Shown: positions 24,521-36,200, counted from the stretch's first letter. The stretch is DNA of 64,000 nt from Lachnospiraceae bacterium (GCA_910574885.1 CAJTDD010000004.1:124001-188000); one strand, 5' to 3'. Notes: generated by a model not told the origin, from the sequence alone. Translations and numbers: made by a program.

Positions 24521-26482
24521 TTATATGTTTTCTTCTGATACATCTTCTTCTGATACGTCTTCTTCTGTCTCTACCGGATTCATCGCAATCCTCTCTTCGC
24601 TCTTCTCTTTCTTGTCTTCCGGATTGATTCCTTCTACTTCATGGAAAATCTCCATGAATTCTTTTCCGGTAATCGTCTCTTTCTCAATCAGGAACGCCGC
24701 AATCTTATCCAGCGCCTTCCTGTGGCTGGCAAGAAGTTTCTTGGCCTCCTCGTAAGAATCCTTCAAAAGCTTCATCACTTCCCGGTCAATCTCAGACGCC
24801 GTCTTCTGGCCGCAGTTTGAAACCGCCCTTCCGTCCAGATATCGGTTCTGGATAGACTCAAGTCCAATCAGGCCGAATTTCTCGCTCATACCATACTGGG
24901 TAATCATGGCTCTTGCCACCTTCGTAGCTTTCTCGATATCGTTAGATGCTCCCGTCGTTACGGTGTCAAATACAATCTCTTCCGCCGCGCGCCCTGCCAG
25001 CAGGCCTACCAGCATTGCATCCAGTTCCTTCTTGGTATTCAGGAACTTCTCTTCCTCCGGCGTCTGCATCACATATCCCAGCGCCCCCATGGTCCTCGGC
25101 ACAATGGTAATCTTCTGCACCGGCTCTGCATCCTTCTGCAATGCGCTCACCAACGCATGGCCGACCTCGTGATAGGAGACGATTTTTCTCTCCTCCTGGC
25201 TCATAATGCGGTCTTTCTTCTCTTTTCCTACCAGCACGACCTCCACAGCCTCAAACAAATCTGCCTGAGACACGGCCGTCCTGCCATTCTTGACGGCATT
25301 AATCGCCGCCTCATTAATCATATTGGCAAGGTCGGAACCTACTGCTCCGCTGGTCGCCAGCGCGATTGCCTCCAAATCTACCGTCTCATCCATGCGTACA
25401 TCCTTGGAATGTACCTTCAGGACATCCACCCTTCCCTTTAAATCCGGCTTCTCCACGATAATGCGCCGGTCAAACCGTCCCGGACGAAGAAGCGCCGGGT
25501 CCAGAATCTCAGGACGGTTGGTAGCCGCCAGAAGCACAAGCCCCTTGTTGCTCTCAAACCCATCCATCTCCGCCAAAAGCTGGTTCAGGGTCTGTTCCCG
25601 CTCATCATTGCTGTTCAGCTGATTATCCCGGCTCTTTCCAATGGCATCGATCTCGTCAATAAATATAATACAGGGAGCCATCTGCTGCGCCTGCTTGAAC
25701 AAATCCCGTACTCTTGACGCCCCCACGCCAACATACATCTCCACAAATGCAGAGCCGCTCAGGGAAAAGAACGGCACCTTCGCCTCACCGGCAACCGCCT
25801 TGGCAAGTAACGTCTTACCGGTTCCCGGAGGCCCCACCAGAAGCGCGCCCTTGGGAAGCTTCGCGCCCACGCTGGTGTATTTCCCAGGATTATGCAGGAA
25901 ATCTACCACTTCCTGCAAGGACTCCTTCGCTTCATCCTGCCCTGCAACATCCTTGAAGGTAACGCCGGTCTGCTTCTCCACATACATCTTGGCGTTGCTC
26001 TTGCCGATTCCCATCATTCCGCCGCCCTTCGCCATCTTCCGGGTCATCCAGACGAAAACGCCTACCAGCACCGCAATGGGCAGCAAGGTAAGAAGCGTCT
26101 GCGCCACAACGGCAGAAGTAGTATCCGGAATCTGCTGGCTGAACTTCACGCCTGCCTTGTCAAGACGCTCCGGCAGGGAATCATCCCTGACTACCCCGGT
26201 ATAGTATTCCTTGGCAATCTTCTGCCCCTTCTCTTTCTTTTCCGTAATCACGATACGTGTACTGTGGATGACGACTTCCTCCACCTTCTTATCGTCTACC
26301 ATCTCAAGGAATTCATCGTAACTAATCTCGTTATCATCACCCATTCCCTGAAACTGGAACAATGCCATGACCATGATCGACGTAACCAGCGTCACCAATA
26401 TGACAAACGATAAGCCCTGCTTATTATTTCTATTATTATTCTGATTCCTGTTGTTCTGGTTATTATTATTCTGGTTGTCCAT
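24521..26482 (-). CDS. ftsH: ATP-dependent zinc metalloprotease FtsH
   Basis: A 653-residue membrane-anchored AAA protease. An Asn-rich N-terminus (residues 1-21) precedes the first membrane helix, an extracytoplasmic domain to about residue 130, then the second helix. The AAA module has [18 protein letters not shown] (Walker A), [11 protein letters not shown] (Walker B) and the second-region RPGRFDR. The zinc site is HEVGH, where most FtsH proteins have HEAGH; both metal-binding His and the Glu are kept. It degrades unstable membrane and regulatory proteins. The acidic tail contains a short [12 protein letters not shown] repeat. Confidence 0.96.
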   Translation of the reverse strand: MDNQNNNNQNNRNQNNNRNNKQGLSFVILVTLVTSIMVMALFQFQGMGDDNEISYDEFLEMVDDKKVEEVVIHSTRIVITEKKEKGQKIAKEYYTGVVRDDSLPERLDKAGVKFSQQIPDTTSAVVAQTLLTLLPIAVLVGVFVWMTRKMAKGGGMMGIGKSNAKMYVEKQTGVTFKDVAGQDEAKESLQEVVDFLHNPGKYTSVGAKLPKGALLVGPPGTGKTLLAKAVAGEAKVPFFSLSGSAFVEMYVGVGASRVRDLFKQAQQMAPCIIFIDEIDAIGKSRDNQLNSNDEREQTLNQLLAEMDGFESNKGLVLLAATNRPEILDPALLRPGRFDRRIIVEKPDLKGRVDVLKVHSKDVRMDETVDLEAIALATSGAVGSDLANMINEAAINAVKNGRTAVSQADLFEAVEVVLVGKEKKDRIMSQEERKIVSYHEVGHALVSALQKDAEPVQKITIVPRTMGALGYVMQTPEEEKFLNTKKELDAMLVGLLAGRAAEEIVFDTVTTGASNDIEKATKVARAMITQYGMSEKFGLIGLESIQNRYLDGRAVSNCGQKTASEIDREVMKLLKDSYEEAKKLLASHRKALDKIAAFLIEKETITGKEFMEIFHEVEGINPEDKKEKSEERIAMNPVETEEDVSEEDVSEENI

Positions 26483-26645
26483 CTTCTTCCTCCTGTACTA
26501 CCCTTTCATTATACGGAGAGCCTGGCCGGAAATCAATACAAACATTGCCTGTGACTGATTTTTTAATGCTTTTTATGGAATTTTTACAATTAAATTGTTT
26601 TTCATTACAATTTATGTTAATATCAAATCAGTTCTGGACATTGAT

Positions 26646-26718
26646 AATAATATATTTACCTGGGTAGCCGGGGGACGTGCTCTCACCCAATCCGAGATCC
26701 TGTCGGAAGGTGGTGATT
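26646..26718 (+). repeat. Left arm of toxin-antitoxin locus (5' leader of toxin RNA)
   Basis: The block AATAATATATTTA, GGGTAGCCGG, CTCACCCAA and GGAAGGTGGTGATT recurs in inverted orientation on the right at 26864-26918. Inside the leader TCACC (26683-26687) can pair with GGTGA (26712-26716) at the ribosome site, so initiation may be blocked in the full-length RNA. The -35 region is poor. Confidence 0.65.
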
Positions 26719-26721
26719 ATT

Positions 26722-26805
26722 ATGAGTACATATGAAGAATTTATGATTCTGCTGACTTTTGCGTTAGTGATAATCGGAATTCTGAATCTGAAAAGTAAGA
26801 AATAG
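26722..26805 (+). CDS. Candidate type I toxin, 27-residue hydrophobic peptide
   Basis: An ORF of 27 codons encodes MSTYEEFMILLTFALVIIG followed by ILNLKSKK. It has the layout of Hol_Tox/TxpA-like peptides: the MSTYE start, one membrane-spanning segment and a Lys-rich end. GGAAGGTGGTGAT precedes the ATG. The stop codon lies inside the left arm of a bidirectional terminator. A strong promoter on the opposite strand drives a convergent RNA, as in type I toxin-antitoxin loci. By family knowledge such peptides insert into and depolarise or deform the membrane when overproduced. The family assignment rests on pattern recognition, not on a search. Confidence 0.75.
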   Translation: MSTYEEFMILLTFALVIIGILNLKSKK

Positions 26806-26838
26806 CCGTCCTGCTCTCTGCAAAGTAGACGGCTATTT
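26800..26838. terminator. Bidirectional terminator of toxin-antitoxin locus
   Basis: AAATAGCCGTC / GACGGCTATTT is a perfect 11-bp stem with a 17-nt loop. It is followed by TTCCTTATAG on the plus strand and preceded by A-rich sequence that gives TTTCTTACTTTT on the minus strand. It includes the toxin stop codon. Confidence 0.8.
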
Positions 26839-26905
26839 CCTTATAGTTTTGTTGTAAATCTTCGCCGGGTTGGGTGAGCTGCAATCACCTTCCGGCTATC
26901 CTGTT
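26800..26905 (-). ncRNA. Candidate antitoxin RNA, convergent to the toxin gene
   Basis: A consensus promoter on the minus strand places the transcript start near 26905, and the shared terminator ends it near 26800, giving about 105 nt. The 5' end can form a stem-loop (GCCGG...CCGGC around GGTGA...TCACC). It is the inverted homologue of the toxin leader. Overlap with the toxin RNA covers at least the terminator and the end of the ORF. Confidence 0.6.
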
Positions 26906-26918
26906 AAATATATTATAA
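26864..26918 (-). repeat. Right arm of toxin-antitoxin locus
   Basis: Read on the minus strand this has ATAATATATTTA, GGATAGCCGG, GGAAGGTGATT and CTCACCCAACCCGG, matching the left-arm blocks in the same relative positions apart from GGAAGGTG. If the toxin RNA is read through, its 3' end can pair with its own 5' end and ribosome site. Confidence 0.65.
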
Positions 26919-26940
26919 CCACATTTAATAAATATGTCAA
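26912..26940 (-). promoter_or_regulatory. Consensus promoter of candidate antitoxin RNA
   Basis: TTGACA (26935-26940) and TATAAT (26912-26917) are both perfect sigma-A boxes, spaced exactly 17 bp. This is the strongest promoter seen in the window, while the toxin side has only a -10-like element. Confidence 0.85.
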
Positions 26941-27037
26941 ACATTTTCCAACCATTCGCACATCTTCCTTTTCTCTTCCGAGATTACCGGCACGTGTGAT
27001 TGCCGCGGAAAAATAAGACAAGTAAGGGGAATCATCT

Positions 27038-28531
27038 ATGAAAATCGGATTTGACAATGAAAAGTATCTCAAGACACAATCAGCCCATATCCGGGAACGT
27101 ATTGAGCAATTCGGGCAGAAGTTATATCTGGAATTCGGCGGTAAATTATTCGACGATTACCACGCTTCACGAGTTCTTCCCGGTTTCCAGCCGGACAGTA
27201 AGCTTAGGATGCTGAAACAGCTTTCCGACCAGGCGGAGATTATCATCGCCATCAGCGCAGAGGATATCGAAAAGAACAAGGTCAGGGGCGATCTTGGCAT
27301 CACCTACGACTCCGACGTGCTTAGGCTGATGTCCGCATATCAGGAACAGGGACTTTACGTGGGAAGCGTCGTGATCACCAAGTATGGCGGCCAGGAAAGC
27401 GCAACTCTCTTTAAAAGCCGGCTGGAAAAATTAGGGATCAAGGTATACCGCCATTTCGTCATTCCCGGTTATCCCTCCAACGTACCCTATATCGTAAGCG
27501 ACGAGGGCTACGGAAAGAACGATTATATCGAGACTTCCCGCCCTCTTGCCGTCGTGACCGCCCCTGGTCCCGGAAGCGGCAAGATGGCAGTCTGCTTATC
27601 CCAGCTCTATCAGGAACACCGGCGGGGAATCTCCGCGGGCTATGCCAAGTTCGAGACGTTCCCCATCTGGAATATCCCGCTGAAGCATCCGGTGAACCTT
27701 GCTTATGAGGCTGCCACAGCAGACCTGAATGATGTGAATATGATTGATCCCTTCCATCTGGAGGCTTACGGGCAGACTACCGTTAATTACAACCGGGATG
27801 TAGAAATCTTCCCTGTGCTGAACGCCATGTTCCAGCGCATTTACGGTGAAAGCCCCTACAAATCTCCTACCGACATGGGGGTAAATATGGCGGGAAACTG
27901 CATCTGCGATGACGAAGCCTGCCGGGAGGCTTCCCGGCAGGAAATCATCCGGAGATATTATGACTCCTTAAAGCGGTTGCTGTTCGGCACTTGTTCCGAT
28001 TCTGAGGTCATGAAGATTGAGATGCTGATGAATCAGGCCGGCATTAATGTACACGACCGTCCGGTGGTGGATGCGGCGCATAGGCGTGCCGAAGAAACGA
28101 ACGGACCTGCCGCAGCGCTTATGCTCCACGACGGACGCATCATCACAGGCAAGACTTCTAACCTGCTGGGAGCTTCCGCCGCCCTTCTTTTGAATGCACT
28201 GAAAGAGCTGGCAGGACTCGACCATCAACGCCATGTCATTTCCCCGGAGGCAATCGAACCCATCCAGAGGCTCAAAACCCTTTACCAAGGCAGCAAAAAT
28301 CCCAGGCTCCATACGGATGAAGTCCTGATTGCCCTCTCGGTCAGCGCGGCGACAGACCCGGCGGCCAGGCTTGCATTGGAACAGCTTCCCAAGCTAAGGG
28401 GCTGCCAGGTCCATACCTCTGTTATGGTAAGCTCCGTGGATATGAAACAGTTCAAAAAATTATCCATCCAGGCGACCTTTGAGGCGAAGTACGAAAAAAA
28501 TTCTGTATTTTTTGGCGGGAAAGGTGTATAA
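27038..28531 (+). CDS. DUF1846 family protein
   Basis: A 497-residue soluble protein matching the DUF1846 family along its length: MKIGFDNEKYLKTQSAHI, GKLFDDYHASRVLPGF, TAPGPGSGKMAVCLSQLY and NMAGNCICDDEA. The GPGSGK segment looks like a nucleotide-binding loop. The biochemical role is not established. AAGGGGAAT precedes the ATG, and pyrG follows after 22 bp, so it may share a transcript with CTP synthase; that hints at nucleotide metabolism but is only context. Confidence 0.88.
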   Translation: MKIGFDNEKYLKTQSAHIRERIEQFGQKLYLEFGGKLFDDYHASRVLPGFQPDSKLRMLKQLSDQAEIIIAISAEDIEKNKVRGDLGITYDSDVLRLMSAYQEQGLYVGSVVITKYGGQESATLFKSRLEKLGIKVYRHFVIPGYPSNVPYIVSDEGYGKNDYIETSRPLAVVTAPGPGSGKMAVCLSQLYQEHRRGISAGYAKFETFPIWNIPLKHPVNLAYEAATADLNDVNMIDPFHLEAYGQTTVNYNRDVEIFPVLNAMFQRIYGESPYKSPTDMGVNMAGNCICDDEACREASRQEIIRRYYDSLKRLLFGTCSDSEVMKIEMLMNQAGINVHDRPVVDAAHRRAEETNGPAAALMLHDGRIITGKTSNLLGASAALLLNALKELAGLDHQRHVISPEAIEPIQRLKTLYQGSKNPRLHTDEVLIALSVSAATDPAARLALEQLPKLRGCQVHTSVMVSSVDMKQFKKLSIQATFEAKYEKNSVFFGGKGV

Positions 28532-28553
28532 TGTGTTTATTTAGGAGGACATT

Positions 28554-30158
28554 ATGGCAGTAAAATATGTATTTGTAACCGGCGGGGTCGTTTCAGGCCT
28601 TGGAAAAGGAATCACAGCCGCATCCCTCGGACGGCTTTTGAAGGCGCGAGGATACACTGTGACCATGCAGAAATTCGACCCTTATATTAACATTGACCCC
28701 GGAACCATGAATCCGGTCCAGCACGGCGAGGTGTTCGTGACCGACGACGGCGCGGAGACTGATTTGGACCTGGGACATTATGAGCGTTTCATCGATGAGA
28801 GCCTAAGCAAGAATTCCAACGTCACCACTGGAAAAATCTACTGGTCTGTTCTGCAAAAAGAACGGCGGGGAGATTTCGGCGGAGGGACGGTTCAAGTCAT
28901 CCCCCATATTACGAATGAGATCAAAAACCGATTCTACCGAAATCCTTCCGCAGAACATACGGAGATTGCCATTATCGAGGTAGGCGGAACGGTAGGCGAC
29001 ATTGAGAGCCAGCCATTCTTAGAAGCAATCCGCCAGTTCCAGCACGAGAAAGGGCATGAGAACGTAATTCTCATTCATGTTACATTGATTCCTTATCTGC
29101 GCGCATCCCAAGAGATGAAAACCAAGCCCACACAGGCAAGTGTGAAGGACTTGCAGGGAATGGGAATCTGGCCGGACATTCTTGTATGCCGTTCCGAGCA
29201 TCCGCTTGATATTGGGATTAAGGACAAGATTGCCTTATTCTGCAACGTGCCGTCTGGCCATGTACTTCAAAATCTGGATGTTGAATATCTGTACGAAGCT
29301 CCGTTGGCAATGGAAGAAGAGAATCTGGCCGGTGTTGTCTGTGAATGTCTGCACCTTGACTGCCCGGAACCGGATTTGAAGGACTGGACGGAGATGGTAG
29401 ATTACCTGAAACACCCCAACACGGAAATCACAATCGCATTGGTAGGCAAATATATCCAGCTCCACGATGCATATATCAGCGTGGTGGAGGCGTTGAAACA
29501 CGGCGGTATTTTCAGCCGTGCCACCGTGAATATCAAATGGATTGATTCTGAGACTGTGACTGCCGGAAACGTAGACGCCCTCATGCAGGATGTCAGCGGG
29601 ATTCTTGTCCCCGGCGGTTTCGGGCATCGGGGGATTGACGGAAAATTAGAGGCAATCCGGTACGCCCGCACCCACGGCGTCCCATTTCTGGGACTGTGTC
29701 TTGGAATGCAGCTCGCCATCGTGGAATTTGCAAGAAACGTGCTGGGATATAACGACGCCCACAGCGCAGAATTAGACCCTAACACCACTCATCCGGTCAT
29801 CCATATCATGCCGGAACAGATTGGGGTGGAAGATATCGGCGGCACTCTGCGCCTTGGCTCCTATCCCTGTGTCCTTGATGAGAATTCCAAGGCATATCAG
29901 ATGTACGGAACCAGAGAGGTCCGGGAACGGCACAGGCATCGCTATGAAGTCAATAATGATTACCGGGAAAAACTTACAGCCAATGGCATGAAGCTCTCCG
30001 GGCTGTCGCCAGACGGGAATATCGTGGAAATGATTGAGATTACGGAACATCCCTGGTTCATTGCCACACAGGCGCATCCGGAACTAAAATCCCGCCCAAA
30101 CCGCCCGCATCCTCTGTTCCGCGGATTTATTGAGGCTGCGCTCAAATACCGCGGCTAA
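28554..30158 (+). CDS. pyrG: CTP synthase
   Basis: A 534-residue enzyme that aminates UTP to CTP with glutamine or ammonia and ATP. The synthase half starts [23 protein letters not shown] (P-loop GLGKG) and contains [11 protein letters not shown] and [11 protein letters not shown]. The class I glutaminase half has GFGHRG and the nucleophile Cys in GLCLGMQLA, with the His-x-Glu pair in THPEL-like [22 protein letters not shown] precedes the ATG. Confidence 0.98.
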   Translation: MAVKYVFVTGGVVSGLGKGITAASLGRLLKARGYTVTMQKFDPYINIDPGTMNPVQHGEVFVTDDGAETDLDLGHYERFIDESLSKNSNVTTGKIYWSVLQKERRGDFGGGTVQVIPHITNEIKNRFYRNPSAEHTEIAIIEVGGTVGDIESQPFLEAIRQFQHEKGHENVILIHVTLIPYLRASQEMKTKPTQASVKDLQGMGIWPDILVCRSEHPLDIGIKDKIALFCNVPSGHVLQNLDVEYLYEAPLAMEEENLAGVVCECLHLDCPEPDLKDWTEMVDYLKHPNTEITIALVGKYIQLHDAYISVVEALKHGGIFSRATVNIKWIDSETVTAGNVDALMQDVSGILVPGGFGHRGIDGKLEAIRYARTHGVPFLGLCLGMQLAIVEFARNVLGYNDAHSAELDPNTTHPVIHIMPEQIGVEDIGGTLRLGSYPCVLDENSKAYQMYGTREVRERHRHRYEVNNDYREKLTANGMKLSGLSPDGNIVEMIEITEHPWFIATQAHPELKSRPNRPHPLFRGFIEAALKYRG

Positions 30159-30201
30159 CATTATGCCTGAACTGAAAACAAATGCATAGACAGATGAAAA
30201 A

Positions 30202-30245
30202 GGGGGATTGCCGGAAAGTAATATTTTCCGGCAATCCCTCCCTTT
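30202..30245. terminator. Bidirectional terminator between pyrG and glf
   Basis: Perfect 14-bp stem GGGATTGCCGGAAA / TTTCCGGCAATCCC (30204-30217, 30225-30238), loop of 7 nt, followed by T-rich sequence. It sits between convergent genes. Confidence 0.9.
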
Positions 30246-30248
30246 TCC

Positions 30249-31373
30249 CTAATTTTCCCTTACACATTTCAACGCCTCTGCCACAACCTGATGCATATCA
30301 TAATAGCGGTACATCCCCAGACGCCCGCCGAAGATGACCCCTTCCTCTTTCTCGGCAAGCGCTTTATACTTCCCATAAAGGGCATTATTCTTCTCATCGT
30401 TCATCGGATAATAAGGTTCTGCCCCTTTCTCCCACGCTGCCGGATATTCTCTTGTAATGACCGTCTTCGGATTTCTCTCCCCTGTATTGCCATATCCTCC
30501 CTGACATCCGTACTCAAAATGCTTATGCTCGATAATCCTCGTGTACGGTATCTCATATTCCGTGTAATTGACCACCGCATTTCCTTGATAATTCTCCATA
30601 TCTAATGTCTCCGTCTCGAACCTTAAACTGCGGTATTCCAATTCCCCGTAACAATAATCATAATAAGCGTCAATCATTCCGGTAAATACAACCTTCTCTG
30701 CCTGCTGCTTTAATTCCTCCCGCTCTGCAAAAAAGTCCGTATCCAGACGCACCTCAATCCCTTCCAACATCTTTGCAATCATCTGGGTATAACCGCCCAT
30801 CGGAATTCCCTGATACTTGTCGTTAAAATAATTATTATCATACACGAACCGAACCGGAAGCCGTCGGATGATAAAGCTGGGAAGCTCCGTCGCCCGTTTG
30901 CCCCACTGCTTCTCCGTATAACCTTTCACCAGCTTTTCATAGATATCCTTCCCTACCAGAGAAATCGCCTGCTCCTCCAGATTCTTAGGCTCCGTGATTC
31001 CTGCCTCCTGAATCTGCCTGTCGATGATCTCTTTCGCCTCCTTGGGAGTCTTGGCTCCCCACATCTTACTGAATGTATTCATGTTAAATGGCAGATTATA
31101 TAATTCATCCCCATATCTTGCCACCGGGCTGTTGGTATAACGGTTAAATTCTGCGAACTGCTGCACATAATCCCACACCTCCTTGTCCGACGTGTGGAAA
31201 ATATGCGCGCCATACTCATGAACTTGAATTCCGTCCATTTCTTTCGTGTAAATATTGCCTCCGATATGTTTCCTGCGGTCAATCACCAGCACACGTTTCC
31301 CCGCTTTATTCGCCTCATACGCAAAAATAGATCCGAACAATCCTGCGCCTACAATTAAATAATCATACTTCAT
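30249..31373 (-). CDS. glf: UDP-galactopyranose mutase
   Basis: A 374-residue flavoenzyme that converts UDP-galactopyranose to UDP-galactofuranose for surface polysaccharides. It begins with the FAD motif VGAGLFGSIFAYEANKAGK and RRKHIGGN, and contains the family segments HEYGAHIFHT, LVKGYTEKQWGK and PNPMGGYT-like IPMGGYTQM. Neighbouring glycosyltransferases are absent, so it is isolated from a capsule locus. AGAGAGGATG precedes the ATG. The gene starts 42 bp after the AAA gene end on the same strand. Confidence 0.96.
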   Translation of the reverse strand: MKYDYLIVGAGLFGSIFAYEANKAGKRVLVIDRRKHIGGNIYTKEMDGIQVHEYGAHIFHTSDKEVWDYVQQFAEFNRYTNSPVARYGDELYNLPFNMNTFSKMWGAKTPKEAKEIIDRQIQEAGITEPKNLEEQAISLVGKDIYEKLVKGYTEKQWGKRATELPSFIIRRLPVRFVYDNNYFNDKYQGIPMGGYTQMIAKMLEGIEVRLDTDFFAEREELKQQAEKVVFTGMIDAYYDYCYGELEYRSLRFETETLDMENYQGNAVVNYTEYEIPYTRIIEHKHFEYGCQGGYGNTGERNPKTVITREYPAAWEKGAEPYYPMNDEKNNALYGKYKALAEKEEGVIFGGRLGMYRYYDMHQVVAEALKCVREN

Positions 31374-31414
31374 CTCTTTTCATCCTCTCTACTCTCTTAC
31401 TATTTCTGTCTCAA

Positions 31415-33115
31415 TCACGCTTCTTTACCAAACCGAACCTCACAGTCCTTCCGGAAAAATGATATCCCATAACAATCAATCTTCCGATACCCTTCTTCTC
31501 GCAATTCTTCCATATACCTTTTATCATAGATTTGCTGCAACGCCTTTTGGGCATCATTCTCCAAATCATCTATCGAATCCGAAACTTTCACTTCCACAAT
31601 AAATGACCTCCCCCGCAACGAAGGACTTTTCACCATAATGTCAGAACGGCCATTTCCGGTTTCACGGTTAGACTTCACCAAATAATTCTCACTCTGGCTC
31701 AATATTCCTGTCAAAAAACCATGATAAAAATTTTCTGCACTGTCATAAAAACTAATGGTTCGGAAAAGCTGACCATTTAATATATCCGTCATCCTCTGGG
31801 CATTCCCATTCTCCATTGCACAGTACAAATCATGAAAATCCTCCTTCTTTATCATATCTTTCAGCCAATTCAGGATAGTATTCTGATAAATTGTCTTTAC
31901 CTCTATATTAGGAATCCTTGCCCGCAAGAAGATAGATGATTCCTTAAAATACTCACTCTCTTTCGTCAGATATCCTGTAAAATAGAGAAAATTCCACAGA
32001 TTCTCACCATTGTTATACATATCCCCGTAGGTAACTTCTTCATGAACCTGAATATCTAAAGTCCCACCACCTAAAAGTGTTTCAATCTGTCTTTTTGTTT
32101 CCCTATCCGCCCTGGCTATCAAGTCCTTTATGATGTCATTAGAACTGGTGTTAATCCAATGTGGACGCGGAAATGCATTGACATCCGCATATAAATCATA
32201 CATAAAATTGATTACACTCCATGGATTATAGACCTCTGTACTGCCAAACGCATACCCATCATACCATTCTTTCATAACCGTGAAACGGCTCTCTACGCCA
32301 TAGTACACCATCATCTGCCCCACTTCCGCTTCTGTGAAACCAAAATGCTCACTATATCTCTGGTCAAGTATAGATATAATCTTCAAATGATTCAGCCCGG
32401 TAAATATACTCTCCTTTGAAATCCTCAAACATCCGGTTATAACGGCAAACTGCAGATAATCATTCGTCTTTAGCGCAGATTCAAATAATGACCGGATAAA
32501 ACCTACCATTTCTTTATAAAATCCTCTGAAATACGCATTCTCTAACGGTACATCATATTCATCAATCAGGATAACTGTATTCTTACCTGTAATCTTATAC
32601 ATACACTTACTGAATAGCTTCAACGCACCCCGAACCTGCTTTTCATCTGCTTTTTCATCTGCAATATGGAGGTATTGCTCATATTCTTTCGTCGTGAGCC
32701 GTTCTCTCCCCTGCTCAATGACAGTTCTATGCCTGTCAAATTCTGACGCGATCTCCGCCTGCAGTACATAATAGGCATTCTCAAAATCTTCCTGCTTAGC
32801 CGATTTCAGCGTCAGATTCATCACAGGATACTTTCCCATTTGGCTGCTATACCTTTCCCCAGCATCCAGAATCTTCATTCCCCGAAAGAGTTCTCTATTC
32901 TGACGATTCTTTTCCATATCCCCGCTATCTTCAAAAAAATATCTAAGCATACTTAAATTCAACGTCTTCCCAAATCTTCTTGGGCGGGTAAATAGGTTCA
33001 CTTTCCCTTTCAGATCCAACAATTCTTTGATAAATAACGTTTTATCCACATAGTAATAGCCAGACTTCACCATATCTTCAAAATTTTCCACACCAATTGG
33101 TAATGCTTTTTTCAT
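31415..33115 (-). CDS. AAA-ATPase_like protein with PD-(D/E)XK C-terminal domain
   Basis: A 566-residue protein of a different subfamily from the other two AAA/nuclease genes in this window. It starts [20 protein letters not shown] and has the degenerate P-loop RPRRFGKT at 44-51 and Walker [16 protein letters not shown]. The C-terminal nuclease-like domain has RSDIMV...SFIVEVKV, giving the D-ExK pattern, then [15 protein letters not shown] Q/Y residues. Many gut anaerobes carry numerous solitary copies; the function is unknown. It has its own promoter (33168-33196). A/T content is higher than in its neighbours sbcC and pyrG, which hints at horizontal origin. Confidence 0.85.
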   Translation of the reverse strand: MKKALPIGVENFEDMVKSGYYYVDKTLFIKELLDLKGKVNLFTRPRRFGKTLNLSMLRYFFEDSGDMEKNRQNRELFRGMKILDAGERYSSQMGKYPVMNLTLKSAKQEDFENAYYVLQAEIASEFDRHRTVIEQGRERLTTKEYEQYLHIADEKADEKQVRGALKLFSKCMYKITGKNTVILIDEYDVPLENAYFRGFYKEMVGFIRSLFESALKTNDYLQFAVITGCLRISKESIFTGLNHLKIISILDQRYSEHFGFTEAEVGQMMVYYGVESRFTVMKEWYDGYAFGSTEVYNPWSVINFMYDLYADVNAFPRPHWINTSSNDIIKDLIARADRETKRQIETLLGGGTLDIQVHEEVTYGDMYNNGENLWNFLYFTGYLTKESEYFKESSIFLRARIPNIEVKTIYQNTILNWLKDMIKKEDFHDLYCAMENGNAQRMTDILNGQLFRTISFYDSAENFYHGFLTGILSQSENYLVKSNRETGNGRSDIMVKSPSLRGRSFIVEVKVSDSIDDLENDAQKALQQIYDKRYMEELREEGYRKIDCYGISFFRKDCEVRFGKEA

Positions 33116-33167
33116 ACAAATACCTCGCTATTAACCACAAACCTACCTACAATTTCAAGTATTTTAC

Positions 33168-33196
33168 ATTATACCAAAATCTTATCACGCTGGCAA
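33168..33196 (-). promoter_or_regulatory. Promoter of the AAA-ATPase_like gene
   Basis: TTGCCA (33191-33196), 17 bp, TATAAT (33168-33173), with TGG just before the -10 box. Confidence 0.65.
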
Positions 33197-33213
33197 ATTG
33201 ATTTTCTATCCGT

Positions 33214-36200
33214 TTATGCCCATTTTGCCGCGCTTCCTTTCTCCGACCTTGTAACCACCAGTTTACGCTCTATCTGCTCTTTCAGTTCATTCACATGGGA
33301 AATGATTCCCACAAGCCTCTCCTCATCCGCAAGCTCCGCCAGAATCCGAATTGCCTGCCCCCTGGCCTCATCATCCAGAGAGCCAAATCCCTCGTCTACG
33401 AACATGGTATCCAGATGGATTGCCCCTGCCGTGTTCTGGACAATATCGGATAACCCTAACGCCATAGAGAGCGAAGCCATAAACGACTCCCCGCCCGACA
33501 GGGTCTTCACATCCCTCACCGAATCGCTTGCCATGTGGTAGATATCCAAATCCAATCCGGCTTGCCCCTGGTTTGCCAGATTCTTCACATCCCGGCACTG
33601 TAACATGAATTCACCTGAGGTCATACGAACCAGCCTCTTATTTGCGGCATGTATAATCTGTTTGAAATACTGCCTCTGTACATATGTCTCAAAATCCAGC
33701 TTTACCGTCCCGCTTAGATTGCCGTTGGCAGTCCTGCTTAGGTTTCCCACCATCTCATACTGTCTCTGCAAATCTCCATCCTTTTGAAAAAAATCCTTTA
33801 ACCGGCTCCTCACTTCCCGGTTCTTCTGATTCGCGGTATACAGACGGACATACTCTTCCTGAGCTTTCTTCTGCTGCTTAGCCGCCTCCTGGATCATTTC
33901 CCCAATCTGCCCTAAATCGGCTCTTTCCTTTCCCTCCAACTGCTCCTTTAAGGACTTTTTCCTTCCGGACACTTCCTTTACCAGCAAATAGAATTCCTTG
34001 ATTTTTCTTTCCAGCCCTGCCGCCTCATCCGATGATAGTTTTCCCTCAAGATATGCCGTTTCATCAGCAAATCCTTGAGCTTGAAGCATTGTCCCATAGC
34101 CTGTCTGGCATTCCCTTACTTCTTCCTCCTGCTGCCTAAGCGCCGCTTCACTGCTAGCCTTCTGCCCTTCCAGTTTCCTAAGCTCTTCGACGGACTGCCG
34201 CTCCTTCTTCTCCGCCTGCCCGTAGGCTGTCTTCGCCGACTCCAGCCTATTCGTCAAGTCATCCATGCGCTCCTTCGCCTGTTCCCGTGAAGGGAAAGGG
34301 AGTTTTTCTTCTTTCATCCGGATTTCTGCTTCCAACCGTTTTACTTCCAACAACAACTCTTCATATTCTAACTTTTCCTGCCCATAGGACTGCTCCAGGT
34401 TGTGAATCTCTTCTTTCATTCTCTTTTCGTTCTCAGCCGCCTGTGTACACTGCCGCGCCTCTTGCTCCAATCTTACAAGCTCGGCCTGTGTTTTCTCCAT
34501 GGCGTCTTTATTCTTTACAGTAACTTCCTGAATCTTTCTCCTTATCCTCTCCTCGTCTTCTCCTGAAAACGTATTCCCATCCTCACTACCTTCTTCCCCC
34601 GAAAATACATCCCCCATGACCCTTACATATTCTCTGGCAAATGCCTCTCTTCCCGCCTCAAATCTCGCCGCCTGTTCCCGGAACATCGCCACGGCCTGCT
34701 CTCTTTTTTCCTCCGCCTGCTCCCGTTTCTTCTTCGCCTGTCCTACTTCCTGCTGCGTCGGCGCGCCTTCCGGAAGCCGTCGGATATCCGGATGTACGCA
34801 GGAACCACATACCGGGCATGGCATGCCGTCTTTCAGTCCTCCCGCAAGGATTCCTGCCTGTTCCGCAAAAAAAGCCTGATACCGCTCCTCATATGCTTGG
34901 AACGCATCCAGATAAGACTTCTGGGTCTTCTTCGCCTCTTTCTTTCTCCTCTCTAACTCTTTTCTTTCCTGGACAAGCTGCCCACACTGGATTACCAGCT
35001 TCTCCAAATCCCGGTTCAGGGACGCAAGCTGTTCCTCCCTAAGTTTCAAGCCTTCCATTCTTCCCGGACTTGCGGCAAATTTTTCTTGAAGCTGCCGCGC
35101 CTCCTCTCTCTGTTCTGCTAAATCATCCATCCTTTTTTTTCGCTTATCCAGTTCTTTTTGAAGCTTCTTCTGCATCTTTTGTTCCTTCGCATACTGCTCC
35201 CTCAACGTCTCAAGCAGGCCATACTGCGGCAATGCATCCGCCAGCCTTACCACCTCAGCATTACAGGATTTCTCGTGCAGTGCAAGCTCCTTTTCCCGCC
35301 GTAATTTTGTCTCGTGCATCTCCTGAACCCTGTGTTTTACGGCGTCCAACCTATGGCTGATGTCTTCGATATTTTCCCTGGTCTTCTTTGCCGTTTCCCG
35401 GCTTGCGACAAGCCTTTCCTCCTGAACCTGAACCTTCTTGGCACACTGTGCGGTATGGAACCGTATTTCCCATTCCTTACATTCCTCCTGCCCTTCGGCA
35501 AGCTCCTCTTCTTTGCGCCTTACCTGGTCAAAGGCCTCAAACAAACGGTTCACCGTCTCTCCCTCGCTTTTCTTCCCGTTCAGCCTGTCCAAATTTTTCT
35601 GGAGGGATGCGGCCGCCTCTTTCTTCTCTTTTTCTAAGACTTGCCCTTCTTTTATCATCTCCTCTAATGTTTCTATCACTTCTTCATAAGGAATCACCGA
35701 ATAGCCCTTTAGCTCCCTAAAACGCTCCATAAATGCATCTTCACCCAGATTTTCGTCTGGATTTGAAAGATTTCCTGCAAATTCTACCCGTTCCATCTCT
35801 TGTTTTGCAGCCCGCACGTTATCCTCCAACTGGCCGTACAACACCCCCGCGCGCCTCTTTAACTCCTCCTGTACCCGGTAATACAATCCGGTCCGGAAGA
35901 TTCTCGAAAAAATCCGTCGGCGTTCCTTAGATTCCGCATGGAGTAATTTCAGGAAATCCCCCTGTGCAATCATGGCAATCTGGGTAAACTGGTCTGCATC
36001 CATTCCCATAATCTCCACAATCTTCTGGTCTGTCTCCCGCTTCTTCCCACGGTACACATTCCCATCCGGCAGTACCAGCTCCACTTCAGGGGATTCCTTC
36101 ACATATCTGGGAGAACCGTCTGCATACCGCCGTTTTCCCAGTCTCGTATATTCTGGATTCCGGCGGATGGTATACATTTCCTCCCGGTAGGAGAAGGTAT

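Noticed and set aside
26646..26918. par/fst-type locus with direct repeats
   Set aside because: The arms are inverted rather than direct, so the two RNAs share sequence and are not complementary there. Only the general type I layout is kept.
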